Positions 53,150 through 62,394 of a stretch of DNA of 64,000 nucleotides are shown here, piece by piece. Each line of letters begins with the position of its first letter. Position 1 is the stretch's first letter. This DNA is from Flavihumibacter sp. ZG627 (GTDB taxonomy: Bacteria; Bacteroidota; Bacteroidia; Chitinophagales; Chitinophagaceae), in contig NZ_JPHF01000003.1 of assembly GCF_000814325.1 (NCBI RefSeq), forward strand, positions 248,001 through 312,000. The letters run 5' to 3'. A program made the translations under genes and the position numbers. A model generated the notes under the pieces. It was not told where the DNA came from. It worked only from the letters and a program-made list of their open reading frames with translations, and did no database searches.

Positions 53150-53593
53150 ATGGCACTTATCAATCCTCACATTAACTTCAATGGAAATGCAGAAGAAGCA
53201 TTTACATTTTACAAATCAGTGTTTGGTGGAGAGTTTAAACAGATTGTCCGCTTCAAAGATTTTTCAAGCCCTGAATTCCCTATAGCAAAAGAAGAAGAAA
53301 ATAAACTAATGCATATTGCTTTGCCTATCGGTAAAAGCAATGTGTTGATGGGAAACGATGTGCCTGAAATTATGGGAAAAGTAAACGAGAATGAGAACAG
53401 AAGTAAAATTTCAATAAGTGCAGAAAGTAAAGACGAGGCTGATAAATTATTTAATGGGCTTTCGGCAGGCGGATCGGTAGAGGTTCCTATTGCAGATAGT
53501 CCATGGGGGTCATATTTTGGTATGTTTAGAGATAAATATGGTATCGAATGGATGGTGGACTATGATCCAAAGTATAAAGGGCAAGTACAGTAG
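53150..53593 (+). CDS. VOC family protein (PhnB/3-demethylubiquinone-like)
   Basis: This 147-residue protein has the PhnB-type pattern INPHINFNGNAEEAFTFYKSVFGGEF and ends in WGSYFGMFRDKYGIEWMVDYD. These VOC proteins have no firm activity assignment. It is followed after 31 bp by an SRPBCC gene, as in the pair at 12766-13683. Confidence 0.85.
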   Translation: MALINPHINFNGNAEEAFTFYKSVFGGEFKQIVRFKDFSSPEFPIAKEEENKLMHIALPIGKSNVLMGNDVPEIMGKVNENENRSKISISAESKDEADKLFNGLSAGGSVEVPIADSPWGSYFGMFRDKYGIEWMVDYDPKYKGQVQ

Positions 53594-53624
53594 AAAAAAG
53601 GTATAAACTTTAAACTAAGTGACC

Positions 53625-54083
53625 ATGAAAAAGTTACAATACAAAGTAAGCATCAATGCGCCTGTTACCAAAGCATATGATTCTATGCTTGGCATTAACA
53701 GTAAATCAACTTATGAGCAATGGACCGCATTGTTTAACCCGACATCTACCTATGAAGGAAGTTGGGACAAAGGAAATAAAATGTTGTTTATTGGCGTAGA
53801 TGATAAGGGAGAAAAGGGAGGCATGGTTTCCCGGATAGCTGAAAACATTCCCAACAGATTTGTTTCCATCCAGCATTATGGTCTTATGAAGGATGGCAAG
53901 GAAGTTACGGAAGGCCCGGAAGTGGAAAAATGGGCAAACGGATTTGAGAACTATACCTTCGAAGAGAACAATGGCACTACAACCGTTACTGTTGATTTAG
54001 ATACCACAGAGGATTTTTTAGATTATATGAACCAGACATATCCAAAAGCACTGGAGAAGCTGAAAGAAATTTGTGAAAAATAA
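53625..54083 (+). CDS. SRPBCC domain protein (AHSA1-like)
   Basis: This 152-residue protein starts with the START-like pattern KLQYKVSINAPVTKAYDSMLGINSKSTYEQWTALFNPTSTYEGSW and ends in a long C-terminal helix. The ligand is unknown. I start it at the ATG at 53625; a GTG lies 6 nt upstream in frame. Confidence 0.8.
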   Translation: MKKLQYKVSINAPVTKAYDSMLGINSKSTYEQWTALFNPTSTYEGSWDKGNKMLFIGVDDKGEKGGMVSRIAENIPNRFVSIQHYGLMKDGKEVTEGPEVEKWANGFENYTFEENNGTTTVTVDLDTTEDFLDYMNQTYPKALEKLKEICEK

Positions 54084-54223
54084 GTCATGCTATTTTGCGG
54101 GTGAATATTTTACTGAGTAAAAAATAAAGAACGTTCGCGATGGTGGTCAAGTAAATAGCAAATGCAGAGTTATTTTAATTCGACCAAAAGTGGGGGAACA
54201 GTAGGAAATTATTTAATGGATTT

Positions 54224-54733
54224 ATGAAAGATCTCAGAACATTTCGTTGCTTTTGTTTATTGCTACTATTGACAATTTCTTGTAGCACCAGCAAAAAAAA
54301 CAGTAGAGAAAATATAGCTTCTCCCTTACCATCGGAATTGTATAACACCATAGCATCTTTGGATCGGGCAATGTTTGACGCATTTAATAATAGGGATTTT
54401 ATCGTTTTACAATCCTTTCTATCCGAAGAGTTAGAATTTTACCATGATCTTGGTGGCATAACAAACTATTCTCAAAACATCGAGGCCTTTAAGAAAGCCT
54501 TTACAAGTGATCGGAAATTAAGGAGAGCGCTGGTAGCCGGGAGTATGGAAGTGTACCCGATAAAGGATTTTGGAGCTGTTCAAACGGGCGTTCATCGGTT
54601 CTATGTTACGGAAAAAGGTCAACAGGAAAAGTTGAGCAGCGAAGCAAAATTTGTTAATCTCTGGCAGAGCAGAAATGGAGTGTGGAAGATCACGAGAATC
54701 ATCAGTTATGGTCATCGGGAAAATTTAGAATAA
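54224..54733 (+). CDS. NTF2-like (DUF4440) lipoprotein
   Basis: This 169-residue protein has a lipoprotein signal (FCLLLLLTISCSTSKKN) and an NTF2-like DUF4440 domain (IASLDRAMFDAFNNRDFIVLQSFLSEELEFYHDLGG ... FVNLWQSRNGVWKITRIISYGH). Such domains bind small ligands. Function is unknown. Confidence 0.78.
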   Translation: MKDLRTFRCFCLLLLLTISCSTSKKNSRENIASPLPSELYNTIASLDRAMFDAFNNRDFIVLQSFLSEELEFYHDLGGITNYSQNIEAFKKAFTSDRKLRRALVAGSMEVYPIKDFGAVQTGVHRFYVTEKGQQEKLSSEAKFVNLWQSRNGVWKITRIISYGHRENLE

Positions 54734-54772
54734 GAGATTCCATGATCAAATTCTCTCAAAATTTACGGAACA

Positions 54773-55363
54773 ATGCAGACAGACAATTTATTAAAGCAAG
54801 TAAGATTTATAAAGGAAATTGATAAGTTAAAATACATTCAAAGAAAGACGAGATTGTTTAATAGTGAAAGACCAGAAAATGATGCAGAACATAGCTGGCA
54901 CTTAGCCGTGATGACGATTGTGCTGGCAGAGCATTCTGATAGACCCATTGACATCCTTAAAGTTTTGAAAATGGTTTTAATCCACGACATTGTGGAAATT
55001 GATGCTGGCGATACTTTTATTTATGATAACACAAAGAGCCACACAAATTCTGAAGAAGAACTTGTTGCAGCAAAACGAATATTTGGGCTTTTACCAACAG
55101 AACAAGGCGAGGAATATATTGCAATCTGGAAAGAGTTTGAAGAAGGGTTGAGTAAGGAGGCAAAATTTGCAAGATCAATGGACAGATTTGAACCATTATT
55201 ACAGAACATTTCAAATAATGGGGGTACATGGAAGGAATTCAACGTACCATATCAGAAAGTTTACGACAAAAAAAGTGCAATCAAAGAGGGGTCGTCAACC
55301 ATTTGGAGCTATGCAGAGAATCTGCTTAATGAAAGTGTTTCAAAAGGAATTCTGAAAAAATAA
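54773..55363 (+). CDS. HD domain hydrolase (YfbR/HDDC2-like nucleotidase)
   Basis: This 196-residue protein has HD phosphohydrolase ligands H40 (NDAEHSWHLAV), H71-D72 (VLIHDIVEID) and a later Asp in FARSMDRFEPLL. It resembles the YfbR/HDDC2 group of 5'-nucleotidases. Substrate is inferred. Confidence 0.82.
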   Translation: MQTDNLLKQVRFIKEIDKLKYIQRKTRLFNSERPENDAEHSWHLAVMTIVLAEHSDRPIDILKVLKMVLIHDIVEIDAGDTFIYDNTKSHTNSEEELVAAKRIFGLLPTEQGEEYIAIWKEFEEGLSKEAKFARSMDRFEPLLQNISNNGGTWKEFNVPYQKVYDKKSAIKEGSSTIWSYAENLLNESVSKGILKK

Positions 55364-55398
55364 CTAACTACCAGCAATAACCGGTTTGACAATTTCAT

Positions 55399-55845
55399 AT
55401 GGATGAACTTACTATTTGCAAAGACAATTTCTGCATCTCAACCCAAAAGGAAAAGCTGGATATTGATGCAATCCATGAGTTCCTATCGACCAAAGCATAT
55501 TGGTGCCTCAACATTCCCAGGAACAAAGTTGAGCATGCCATAATGAACTCATTGTGTTTTGGCGTTTACCTGGATGATAAACAGATTGGGTTTGCCAGAA
55601 TAATTTCAGATTATTCAACCATTGCCTATTTGGGTGACGTGTATGTGCTGGAAGAGTATAGGGGTCTGGGGCTTTCAAAATGGCTGATGGAAGTTATAAT
55701 GAGCTATCCAACATTACAGGATTTAAGAAGATGGATCTTACTCACCGGGGACGCACATGAATTATATCGAAAGTTTGGATGGACTGAAATTGCTGATCCC
55801 ACAAAATGGATGGAACTTCACAATAAGAATGTTTATTCTAAATAG
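55399..55845 (+). CDS. GNAT family N-acetyltransferase
   Basis: This 148-residue protein has the GNAT acetyl-CoA motif in VYVLEEYRGLGLSKWLMEVIM and the preceding strand LGDVYV. Acceptor is unknown. It lies 18 bp before the next VOC gene. Confidence 0.83.
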   Translation: MDELTICKDNFCISTQKEKLDIDAIHEFLSTKAYWCLNIPRNKVEHAIMNSLCFGVYLDDKQIGFARIISDYSTIAYLGDVYVLEEYRGLGLSKWLMEVIMSYPTLQDLRRWILLTGDAHELYRKFGWTEIADPTKWMELHNKNVYSK

Positions 55846-55862
55846 ACATAAAACTAAATAGT

Positions 55863-56324
55863 ATGCAGAATATAATTCCGAACCTCTGGTTTGATGGCAT
55901 TGCAAAAGAAGCCGCTGAATACTATCTGTCGGTTTTCAAAGACGGGAAAATCATTAACACAACTTATTATCCTTTGACGGAAGCTGAAGGGCTCGCTGAG
56001 TTTCAGAAGGAATTTGCAGGGAAAGTCCTTACAGTTGAGTTTCAGATCCTGGGGATGCGATTTATTGGCATCAATGCCGGACCAGAATTCAAGTTCAATG
56101 AATCTGTTTCATTTATGATCCCTTGTAAAGACCAGGAAGAAATTGACTATTACTGGAATACATTAACAGCAAATGGCGGTGAAGAAAGTGTTTGTGGGTG
56201 GCTTAAAGACAAATATGGATTGAGCTGGCAGGTGTGTCCTGAAAACTGGGAAGAACTCACCAAAAAGCCCGGAGCATTCAAGAGAATGATGGGGATGAAA
56301 AAACTTATCATTGCGGAATTTTAA
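55863..56324 (+). CDS. VOC family protein (3-dmu-9_3-mt type)
   Basis: This 153-residue protein has the pattern IIPNLWFDGIAKEAAEYYLSVFKDGKIINTTYY and GWLKDKYGLSWQVCPENWEELT typical of the 3-demethylubiquinone-9 3-methyltransferase-like VOC group. It is not a true methyltransferase by motif. It lies between a GNAT gene and a DHFR-like gene in one run. Confidence 0.85.
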   Translation: MQNIIPNLWFDGIAKEAAEYYLSVFKDGKIINTTYYPLTEAEGLAEFQKEFAGKVLTVEFQILGMRFIGINAGPEFKFNESVSFMIPCKDQEEIDYYWNTLTANGGEESVCGWLKDKYGLSWQVCPENWEELTKKPGAFKRMMGMKKLIIAEF

Positions 56325-56341
56325 AGTAAAACCTACGCCAT

Positions 56342-56914
56342 ATGAGAAAACTAATTTCTTTTATGCACATATCGCTTGACGGCTTTGTTGCAGGACCTAA
56401 CGGAGAAATGGACTGGATAAAAGCTGACGAAGAAATATTTTCTTATGTGGGAAAGCGGATAAGTGGGGGTGACACTTCTTTATATGGCCGTGTAACTTTT
56501 CAGATGATGGAGGGTTACTGGCCTACTGCAGCAGATAAGCCCAATGCTAGCAGGCACGACATTGAACATTCGAGGTGGTATAGCCAGGTTCATAAAGTTG
56601 TTTTATCCAGAACGATGAAGGATGCGGATTTGGCAAACACCACAATTATTAGTGATAACCTCGTGGAAAAAATAAATGAAATAAAGCAAGAGGCAGGTGA
56701 AGATATCCTGCTATTTGGCAGTCCCACCGCCACACATGCACTTATTCAGCTGAACTTAATTGACGGCTATTGGCTATTTGTAAATCCGATAATACTTGGT
56801 GAAGGCATTCCATTGTTTACAGGTATCAAGGACAGAATAAAACTGAATCTCCTGAATACCAAACAATTTGCCTGCGGGGTAACGGAGCTGAATTATACTG
56901 TTGACAGGGAGTAA
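56342..56914 (+). CDS. Dihydrofolate reductase family protein (RibD C-terminal)
   Basis: This 190-residue protein has the RibD_C/DHFR-like pattern ISFMHISLDGFVAGPNGEMDWIK, SLYGRVTFQMMEGYW and LLFGSPTATHALIQLNLIDGYWLFVNPIILGEG. These are NADPH-dependent reductases of unknown substrate. It lies 22 bp before the broken DJ-1 gene. Confidence 0.86.
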   Translation: MRKLISFMHISLDGFVAGPNGEMDWIKADEEIFSYVGKRISGGDTSLYGRVTFQMMEGYWPTAADKPNASRHDIEHSRWYSQVHKVVLSRTMKDADLANTTIISDNLVEKINEIKQEAGEDILLFGSPTATHALIQLNLIDGYWLFVNPIILGEGIPLFTGIKDRIKLNLLNTKQFACGVTELNYTVDRE

Positions 56915-56936
56915 TTTATTTTAATAAACGGATATC

Positions 56937-57197
56937 ATGAAAGTAGGCGTATTACTCTTTGACGACTTTGAAACATTAGATGTATTCGGGCCGGTTGTTA
57001 ATTGGATCAGAAAATCGCGTTGGACAGTAGATGATAAGTATTATACCTCCTCGGGAGTAAGCGCAGGAATGGATATGACCTTAGGATTTTTAAGCGATAC
57101 ACATGGAATAGAATTCGCAAGGCAGGTAGCCTTTCATATAGAGTATAATTGGACAGAAGATAAGGACAATGACATTTTTTATATCCGCCCTGTTTAG
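56937..57197 (+). pseudogene. DJ-1/PfpI family gene with an in-frame internal deletion
   Basis: The 86-codon frame starts like DJ-1/PfpI proteins (MKVGVLLFDDFETLDVFGPV) and then jumps to their C-terminal part (NWIRKSRWTVDDKYYTSSGVSAGMDMTLGFLSDTHG). About 100 residues with the nucleophile elbow Cys are missing, yet the frame is intact. The product can hardly be an active enzyme. Confidence 0.75.
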
Positions 57198-57399
57198 TAA
57201 AAACATCGATTTTACCTGACAATATGGACTAAAATCTAATGTGGTATTGCGTTTGGGCGTATCCTTCGATTATGGTTCGGCGACCACTGCTCAATCTCAG
57301 ACCCGGACTCTTATCGTGAGCGAACTGGTCCATGAGGGGGTGATGGAGGGTTAAAGAAAAGAATGGAAATATAATCTGGAAATGGCATAGTAATGATGA

Positions 57400-57657
57400 A
57401 AGAAACACATCAATGATTGCAATACAGTTTTTTGTAAAGGAGTATCTGCTTATTTTGAAAGTGTTACAACAGAATTCAGGCAACTTCAGTTGATCAAAAA
57501 CGACAATTGTGTTGCTATTTTTGGTACGGCGGAGTTTAAGCGGGATGGAAAGCGGGTTGCATTTGTTTCTTCCTGTGATGAGTATGAATTTGATAAACAA
57601 AATATGATAGTCTTCATTCACTCATATTGTATTACCGAGAAACCCAACAAAGATTGA
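57400..57657 (+). pseudogene. C-terminal fragment of an NTF2-like (SnoaL/DUF4440) gene
   Basis: The frame ESVTTEFRQLQLIKNDNCVAIFGTAEFKRDGKRVAF and CDEYEFDKQNMIVFIHSYCI looks like the second half of an NTF2-like domain. It is preceded by a stop codon at 57397 and lacks a start. Its end overlaps the start of the next gene in another frame. Confidence 0.55.
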
Positions 57658-58286
57658 TAGGAGAAACAATAATTCCCGCGCTCTCTGATTATAGATATTC
57701 GGATGTTTTGATCCGGGAAACTGTTGATATGAAACAGGCGGAGGAGTTATTTTCTTTTTTTCAACAGCACCCGCTGTTCCGTTGGGGCGATGCGAATAAT
57801 GGATGTGAGGGAAGAGCAGATGCCGTATGTGTTTTATTGGATGAATGGGGAATTCCGAACTATAAGGGTTGGGCATTTAGCGGCGCCTATTTAAGGAAGC
57901 ATATCGGTGAGTTAAAGCAAAACTGGAAGTATCATGTTGCCACGGTACTGGCAATAGAGCATGAGGGAGTAGTAAAGGACTTTGTTCTTGATCCGGCAAC
58001 TGCCAGCTTTTTGAGGCCTATTGATGACTGGGCGGCGTCGATTACGTTAGTACCGCATAGCTATTATTTTACCCGTCAATCTTCGTGGTATATTTTCCCA
58101 TCCAGTAATATAAGAGAGTCGAAATGGAATAGCCGAAACAGGCAAAACAGGAAATGGATGATTCAATGTCTTGCCGGCATAAATAGCCTGAGGCCTAATG
58201 GTCGTGCAGCATTAATATTCAATAAGTCGCGCTTAAAGAACACGGAACGGGCGTTTGAGAAATTAAAGAAGCAAAGGCCGTTTTAA
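57627..58286 (+). CDS. Protein-glutaminase-like deamidase (Gln_deamidase_2)
   Basis: This protein of up to 219 residues carries the Cys-His-Asp triad pattern of bacterial protein glutaminases: NNGCEGRADAVCVLLDEWGI, WKYHVATVL and FVLDPATA. The family deamidates protein glutamine side chains. No signal peptide is visible, in contrast to the secreted Chryseobacterium enzyme. The only early start is TTG at 57627; the first ATG is 57729 and would still keep the triad. The N-terminus may have been cut when the preceding NTF2-like gene was joined to it. Confidence 0.7.
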   Translation: MYYRETQQRLIGETIIPALSDYRYSDVLIRETVDMKQAEELFSFFQQHPLFRWGDANNGCEGRADAVCVLLDEWGIPNYKGWAFSGAYLRKHIGELKQNWKYHVATVLAIEHEGVVKDFVLDPATASFLRPIDDWAASITLVPHSYYFTRQSSWYIFPSSNIRESKWNSRNRQNRKWMIQCLAGINSLRPNGRAALIFNKSRLKNTERAFEKLKKQRPF

Positions 58287-58469
58287 TGTTTCGCATATAG
58301 GCATACCTGTTCTATAACAGTGATGTTGCCAACCGGATTACAAATATCAGTTACGTGAACAATGCGCTGTCAGAAAAAGTGGATTTAACTTTGTGGTAAG
58401 GCATTGGATTGCCAGCCGGGTGATGTATTAGAGCATAGAACTCATAATAATTCTTCTAAATGACATTTT

Positions 58470-59018
58470 ATGAATTCAAGAAGACAATTTTTAGAGCAGG
58501 GAAGCTATGGCGTTCTATTTTCCTTACTACTTCCCCTACAATCAATTGCATCAGACAGTCCCAACGTTAATGGTCTCATTGTAAACGAGGAGGAGGGAGA
58601 AGCCATTCAGATGAGGGACGGCACAGCAATCGTGAAAATAAAAATAGCAAGGACACATGGCGCCAAATCTATTTCTTTCCTTTCAGAATCCTTCAAGCCT
58701 GGGGATGCATTACCTGTTCATAAACATTTAAATGAAGATGAATTGATCTTTATACACAGGGGGACGGGATTGTTCACCCTTGGCGAAAGGCAGTATCAAG
58801 TTAAAGAAGGCGCTATCGCATTTGTGCCAAAAGGGGTTTGGCATGGTTTGCAAAATAACGGTCATGAAATTATTGAAATGCGCTTTGGTTATACTCCATC
58901 CGGATTTGAAGGCTTTTTCAGAGAAGTAGGAACACCTATCGGACAACCCTTTATTAGAAAAACAATGGAAGAGCGCAGATCAATTGCAAAAAAATGGGGG
59001 ATGATTTATAAGGATTAG
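58470..59018 (+). CDS. Exported cupin domain protein
   Basis: This 182-residue protein has a signal-like N-terminus (RRQFLEQGSYGVLFSLLLPLQSIAS; the RRxFL motif suggests Tat export) and a cupin domain (FKPGDALPVHKHLNEDELIFIHRGTGLFTLGERQYQVKEGAIAFVPKGVWHGLQN). The metal ligands are likely the two His of HKH, the Glu of EDE and the later H in WHG. Substrate is unknown. Confidence 0.8.
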   Translation: MNSRRQFLEQGSYGVLFSLLLPLQSIASDSPNVNGLIVNEEEGEAIQMRDGTAIVKIKIARTHGAKSISFLSESFKPGDALPVHKHLNEDELIFIHRGTGLFTLGERQYQVKEGAIAFVPKGVWHGLQNNGHEIIEMRFGYTPSGFEGFFREVGTPIGQPFIRKTMEERRSIAKKWGMIYKD

Positions 59019-59197
59019 ATTTAATTAATTCAGTCATGAAATTCACATTCCAGATTCCCTTTCCGGGCAAAACATACGCTAATTTTTGCGATGGGTAAGA
59101 TTAGTTAGCTACCACGAAATATATAATTGAAAAAATGCATATCTTCAGGGCAAATCTGAATCCCGGCCTTATCTAACCCCCAATAAAATAGTCAATT

Positions 59198-60010
59198 ATG
59201 AATCCAAACAAAATGCTTTGGGAAAAAGGTGATTTCACCAAGCTTGCTGAAACAATGCGCGGAAGTGGAGAAGCCCTGGTAGCATCATTAGGTGTTACTA
59301 AAGATCTAAGAATCCTTGACCTGGGTTGTGGCGATGGCACAACGGCCATCCCGGAAGCAAAATTGGGGGCGAATGTTTTAGGGGTTGATATCGCGAGAAA
59401 TCTTGTAGATGCAGGAAACCGCAGGGCAGAGAAGGAGGGATTGAACAATTGCGTATTCCAGGAAGGTGATGCTATTGCCCTGGTGGATCTTGATGATCAG
59501 TGCTTTGATATGGTCGTAAGCATCTTTGGTGCCATGTTCGCCCCAAAGCCATATGATGTGGCAAAGGAAATGGTAAGGGTAACCAAGCCTGGAGGCAAAA
59601 TAGTGATGGGCAACTGGATCCCGGGAGATCCCACACTGGTGGCGCAAATATTAAAGATCAGCTCTTCCTATACACCTCCGCCGCCGGAAGGATTTATCAG
59701 TCCAATGTTATGGGGCAAGGAAGAGGAGGTTATTAAACGTTTTGAACAGGCAGGTGTACCAAAAGAAAATATTAGCTGCGTAAAAGATACTTTCACATTT
59801 GAAGCACCGTATTCACCATCGGCATTCGTGAATATTTTTAAGACATATTATGGTCCCACCATGAATGCATTTGAAGCTGCTGAAAAAAATGGGCTTGCTT
59901 CCCAGTTACAGGAAGAATTGGAAACATTATTCAACAGCCAGAACAAAAGCGAAGACAAAAATCTAACCTCTATTCCGGCTACATACTTAAAAGTAACTGT
60001 ACAGGTATAA
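59198..60010 (+). CDS. Class I SAM-dependent methyltransferase
   Basis: This 270-residue protein has SAM-binding motif I (LRILDLGCGDGTTAIPEA, about residues 43-60) and a following acidic loop (NVLGVDIARNLVDAG). It resembles UbiE-like methyltransferases. Substrate is unknown. The O-methyltransferase gene follows after 11 bp. Confidence 0.87.
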   Translation: MNPNKMLWEKGDFTKLAETMRGSGEALVASLGVTKDLRILDLGCGDGTTAIPEAKLGANVLGVDIARNLVDAGNRRAEKEGLNNCVFQEGDAIALVDLDDQCFDMVVSIFGAMFAPKPYDVAKEMVRVTKPGGKIVMGNWIPGDPTLVAQILKISSSYTPPPPEGFISPMLWGKEEEVIKRFEQAGVPKENISCVKDTFTFEAPYSPSAFVNIFKTYYGPTMNAFEAAEKNGLASQLQEELETLFNSQNKSEDKNLTSIPATYLKVTVQV

Positions 60011-60021
60011 GAATTAAAGCC

Positions 60022-61035
60022 ATGACAAATGAGCTTCCCCCTCCCGCCCAATTGCTGCAAATCCTTTTTGGTTTTGCAGCCTCGCGTGCAATAGGCGTTA
60101 CTGCCGAGTTAAGAATTGCTGACCTGTTAAAGGAGGGGCCAAAAACCGCGGAGGAGTTGGCGCAGGAAAGAGGTGTTCATGCCCGTTCGCTTTACCGCGT
60201 AATGAGAGCATGTGCAAGCATTGGTGTTTTTAGTGAAGACTGCAATAAAAAATTTTCACTAACACCATTAGCCGAACCATTGCTTAGTGATGCACCAGGT
60301 AGTTTACGTGCTTTTGCTGAAATGATAAACTGTGATTGGCAATTTCAGACCTGGGCGGAGCTTCCATACAGTGTGAGAACAGGCAAACCTTCTTTTGAAA
60401 AAGTTTTCGGGATGTCGTCCTTTGATTATTTCTGGAGCAATGAGAAAGCGGGAAAGGTATTCAATGATGCCATGACCAGTAATAGTTCATTTTCGAGTGT
60501 TGCGGTTTTGAATGCCTATGATTTTTCTTCCTTTACAAAATTGATAGATATAGGTGGAGGACATGGATTTTTATTAGCAACTATCCTGGGCAAACATGAG
60601 AAGTTAAAAGGCCTGCTGTATGATATGCCTGCAATAGTGGCAGAGGCGGAAAAGCTATTACAGCAGCATGGCGTCAGGGACAGGTGTGAAATAGAAGGAG
60701 GAAATTTTTTCGAGACTGTACCTGCAGGTGGTGATGCTTATATAATGAAACATATTATTCACGACTGGGATGATGAACAATGTATAACCATTCTCCAGAA
60801 TTGCTGTAATGCAATGGCTGAGGGCAGTAAGGTGTTGGTTGTAGAGATGGTAGTACCAGAAGGAAATGAGCCATCCCTTTCAAAATTTCTGGATTTACAA
60901 ATGTTACAGTTTTTGCCAGGCTGTGAAAGAACAGAAAAGGAATACATAGCGTTGTTTGATAAAGCCGGACTAAAGGTAACGCGAATAATACCTACTATGT
61001 CTCCGTTCAGTATTATTGAAGGAGTTAGAAAATAA
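60022..61035 (+). CDS. O-methyltransferase (acetylserotonin/hydroxyneurosporene type)
   Basis: This 337-residue protein has an N-terminal dimerisation winged helix (LLQILFGFAASRAIGVTAELRIADLLKEGPKTAEELAQERGV) and a Methyltransf_2 domain with motif I LIDIGGGHGFLLA (about 174-186) and the catalytic His in IMKHIIHDWDDEQC. These enzymes methylate small-molecule hydroxyls. Together with the preceding methyltransferase it may modify a secondary metabolite. Confidence 0.87.
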   Translation: MTNELPPPAQLLQILFGFAASRAIGVTAELRIADLLKEGPKTAEELAQERGVHARSLYRVMRACASIGVFSEDCNKKFSLTPLAEPLLSDAPGSLRAFAEMINCDWQFQTWAELPYSVRTGKPSFEKVFGMSSFDYFWSNEKAGKVFNDAMTSNSSFSSVAVLNAYDFSSFTKLIDIGGGHGFLLATILGKHEKLKGLLYDMPAIVAEAEKLLQQHGVRDRCEIEGGNFFETVPAGGDAYIMKHIIHDWDDEQCITILQNCCNAMAEGSKVLVVEMVVPEGNEPSLSKFLDLQMLQFLPGCERTEKEYIALFDKAGLKVTRIIPTMSPFSIIEGVRK

Positions 61036-61040
61036 TATTG

Positions 61041-61529
61041 ATGGAGAGCCGGAACAATATCACATTGCATGAAACAGAAAAGGATGATTTACATGCATTC
61101 TTTGAATTCCAGCTTGACGAAGAAGCAAATTATTTAGCTGCCTTCATGCCAAAGGATTCCCACGACAAAACAGCTTACATAGAGAAGCATACCAGGCATT
61201 TGGCAGACCCAACTATTAATATGCGCACCATAAAAGTAGATGGGGTGATCGCCGGTAGTCTGGCCAAGTTTATAATGGATAACGAGGCGGAGATAACGTA
61301 CTGGATCGACAGAAGATTCTGGGGACAGGGAGTTGCAACATATGCACTAAAGGAATTTTTGAAAATTGAACAGTCCAGGCCCATTTATGGTCGAGTTGCA
61401 TTTGACAATTATGGATCACAAAGAGTTCTGGAGAAATGCGGTTTTGTAAAAGTGGGAATGGATAAGGGATTTGCTAATGCGCGGCAGGAGGAGATAGAGG
61501 AATTCATTTATAGGCTTTCTGATCATTAA
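61041..61529 (+). CDS. GNAT family N-acetyltransferase (RimJ/RimL type)
   Basis: This 162-residue protein has the RimJ-like GNAT pattern NITLHETEKDDLHAFFEFQLDEEANYLAAFMPKD and the acetyl-CoA loop YWIDRRFWGQGVATYALKEFL. I start it at ATG 61041; a TTG start lies one codon earlier. Only 5 bp separate it from the O-methyltransferase gene, so they are probably cotranscribed. Confidence 0.85.
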   Translation: MESRNNITLHETEKDDLHAFFEFQLDEEANYLAAFMPKDSHDKTAYIEKHTRHLADPTINMRTIKVDGVIAGSLAKFIMDNEAEITYWIDRRFWGQGVATYALKEFLKIEQSRPIYGRVAFDNYGSQRVLEKCGFVKVGMDKGFANARQEEIEEFIYRLSDH

Positions 61530-61608
61530 GGAATATAGCAGAAAGTACCCAGGCAGTCCAATTAACTCCAGAATTTGCCTATTGCAGTCAATATGTTACT
61601 TTTATATA

Positions 61609-61830
61609 ATGAGCTATCAACAATACATAGAGATCAAGGCAGAAAAACGTTTCGGTCAACCTTGTATTATAAATACACGCATTACTGTATTTGATATCTT
61701 AACCTGGTTGGCTTCTGGAATGTCATTTAACGAGATTATTGAAGATTATCCTGAAATTAATGAGGAGCATATAAAAGCAGCCTTATCTTTTGCAGCTGAA
61801 CGAGAACACGTACTTAGAATTGCTTCGTGA
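61609..61830 (+). CDS. DUF433 antitoxin-like protein
   Basis: This 73-residue protein has the DUF433 pattern KRFGQPCIINTRITVFDILTWLASGMSFNEIIEDYPEINEEHIKAALSFAAERE, a helix-turn-helix-like antitoxin fold. It normally pairs with a DUF5615 PIN-like toxin directly downstream. Here the toxin gene is broken (see 61790-61996). Confidence 0.85.
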   Translation: MSYQQYIEIKAEKRFGQPCIINTRITVFDILTWLASGMSFNEIIEDYPEINEEHIKAALSFAAEREHVLRIAS

Positions 61831-61996
61831 AATTGCAACCCTTCATGGACACCCTCCCAAAGTAATCTTATTAAAAACTGGCAATAGAAGGACGTCCAAA
61901 TTGAGTAATTTACTACAAGAGAAAGCGCAATTAATTTTCTCATTCATATATGATAAGAACAACAACAACATTTCGTGTTTAGAAATTATTGAGTGA
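61790..61996 (+). pseudogene. Truncated DUF5615 (PIN-like) toxin
   Basis: The frame carries LREIATLHGHPPKVILLKTGNRRTSKLSNLL and CLEIIE, which is the C-terminal half of DUF5615/Mut7-C PIN-like proteins. The N-terminal half, with its LLDENL-type active-site Asp, is missing, and the fragment starts inside the DUF433 gene. Confidence 0.65.
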
Positions 61997-62049
61997 TTTA
62001 TTCAACGACCGGGCATATTCATAAAATTTATAGAGCCACATTTTGAATT

Positions 62050-62394
62050 ATGAATCTTTGCGACAGAATTGTTACCAAAATTCCCTTAGAAATATTATGG
62101 ACATCCGAGAATGAACTGGAATCGCAGCGGATTGATTATTTGACTCCTACTATTATCAGGGACTTATTAAAACAGGGAGAAGTTTATTTTATTGTTGCCG
62201 ATGTTGGCCAAAAGCTACTTTGGATTCAACCTGCTGAATGCTACGAATTTTGGAAATCAGAAATTCATAAACATGTTGCAACCAATCTGGACAAAATCAA
62301 TCTTGAAAACTATCCGGGCAACTATGCCTATATCGCAAGTAAGTGGACTTCCTACGCCCACAGACCAGTAGTATTACTGGAGAAAATACATTGA
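62050..62394 (+). CDS. Hypothetical protein, 114 residues
   Basis: I do not recognise this protein (NLCDRIVTKIPLEILWTSENELESQRIDYLTPTIIRDLLK...). It has no signal peptide or membrane helix. A GCATAACGTTATC motif lies right after its stop codon, in the manner of a cassette end box. Confidence 0.55.
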   Translation: MNLCDRIVTKIPLEILWTSENELESQRIDYLTPTIIRDLLKQGEVYFIVADVGQKLLWIQPAECYEFWKSEIHKHVATNLDKINLENYPGNYAYIASKWTSYAHRPVVLLEKIH

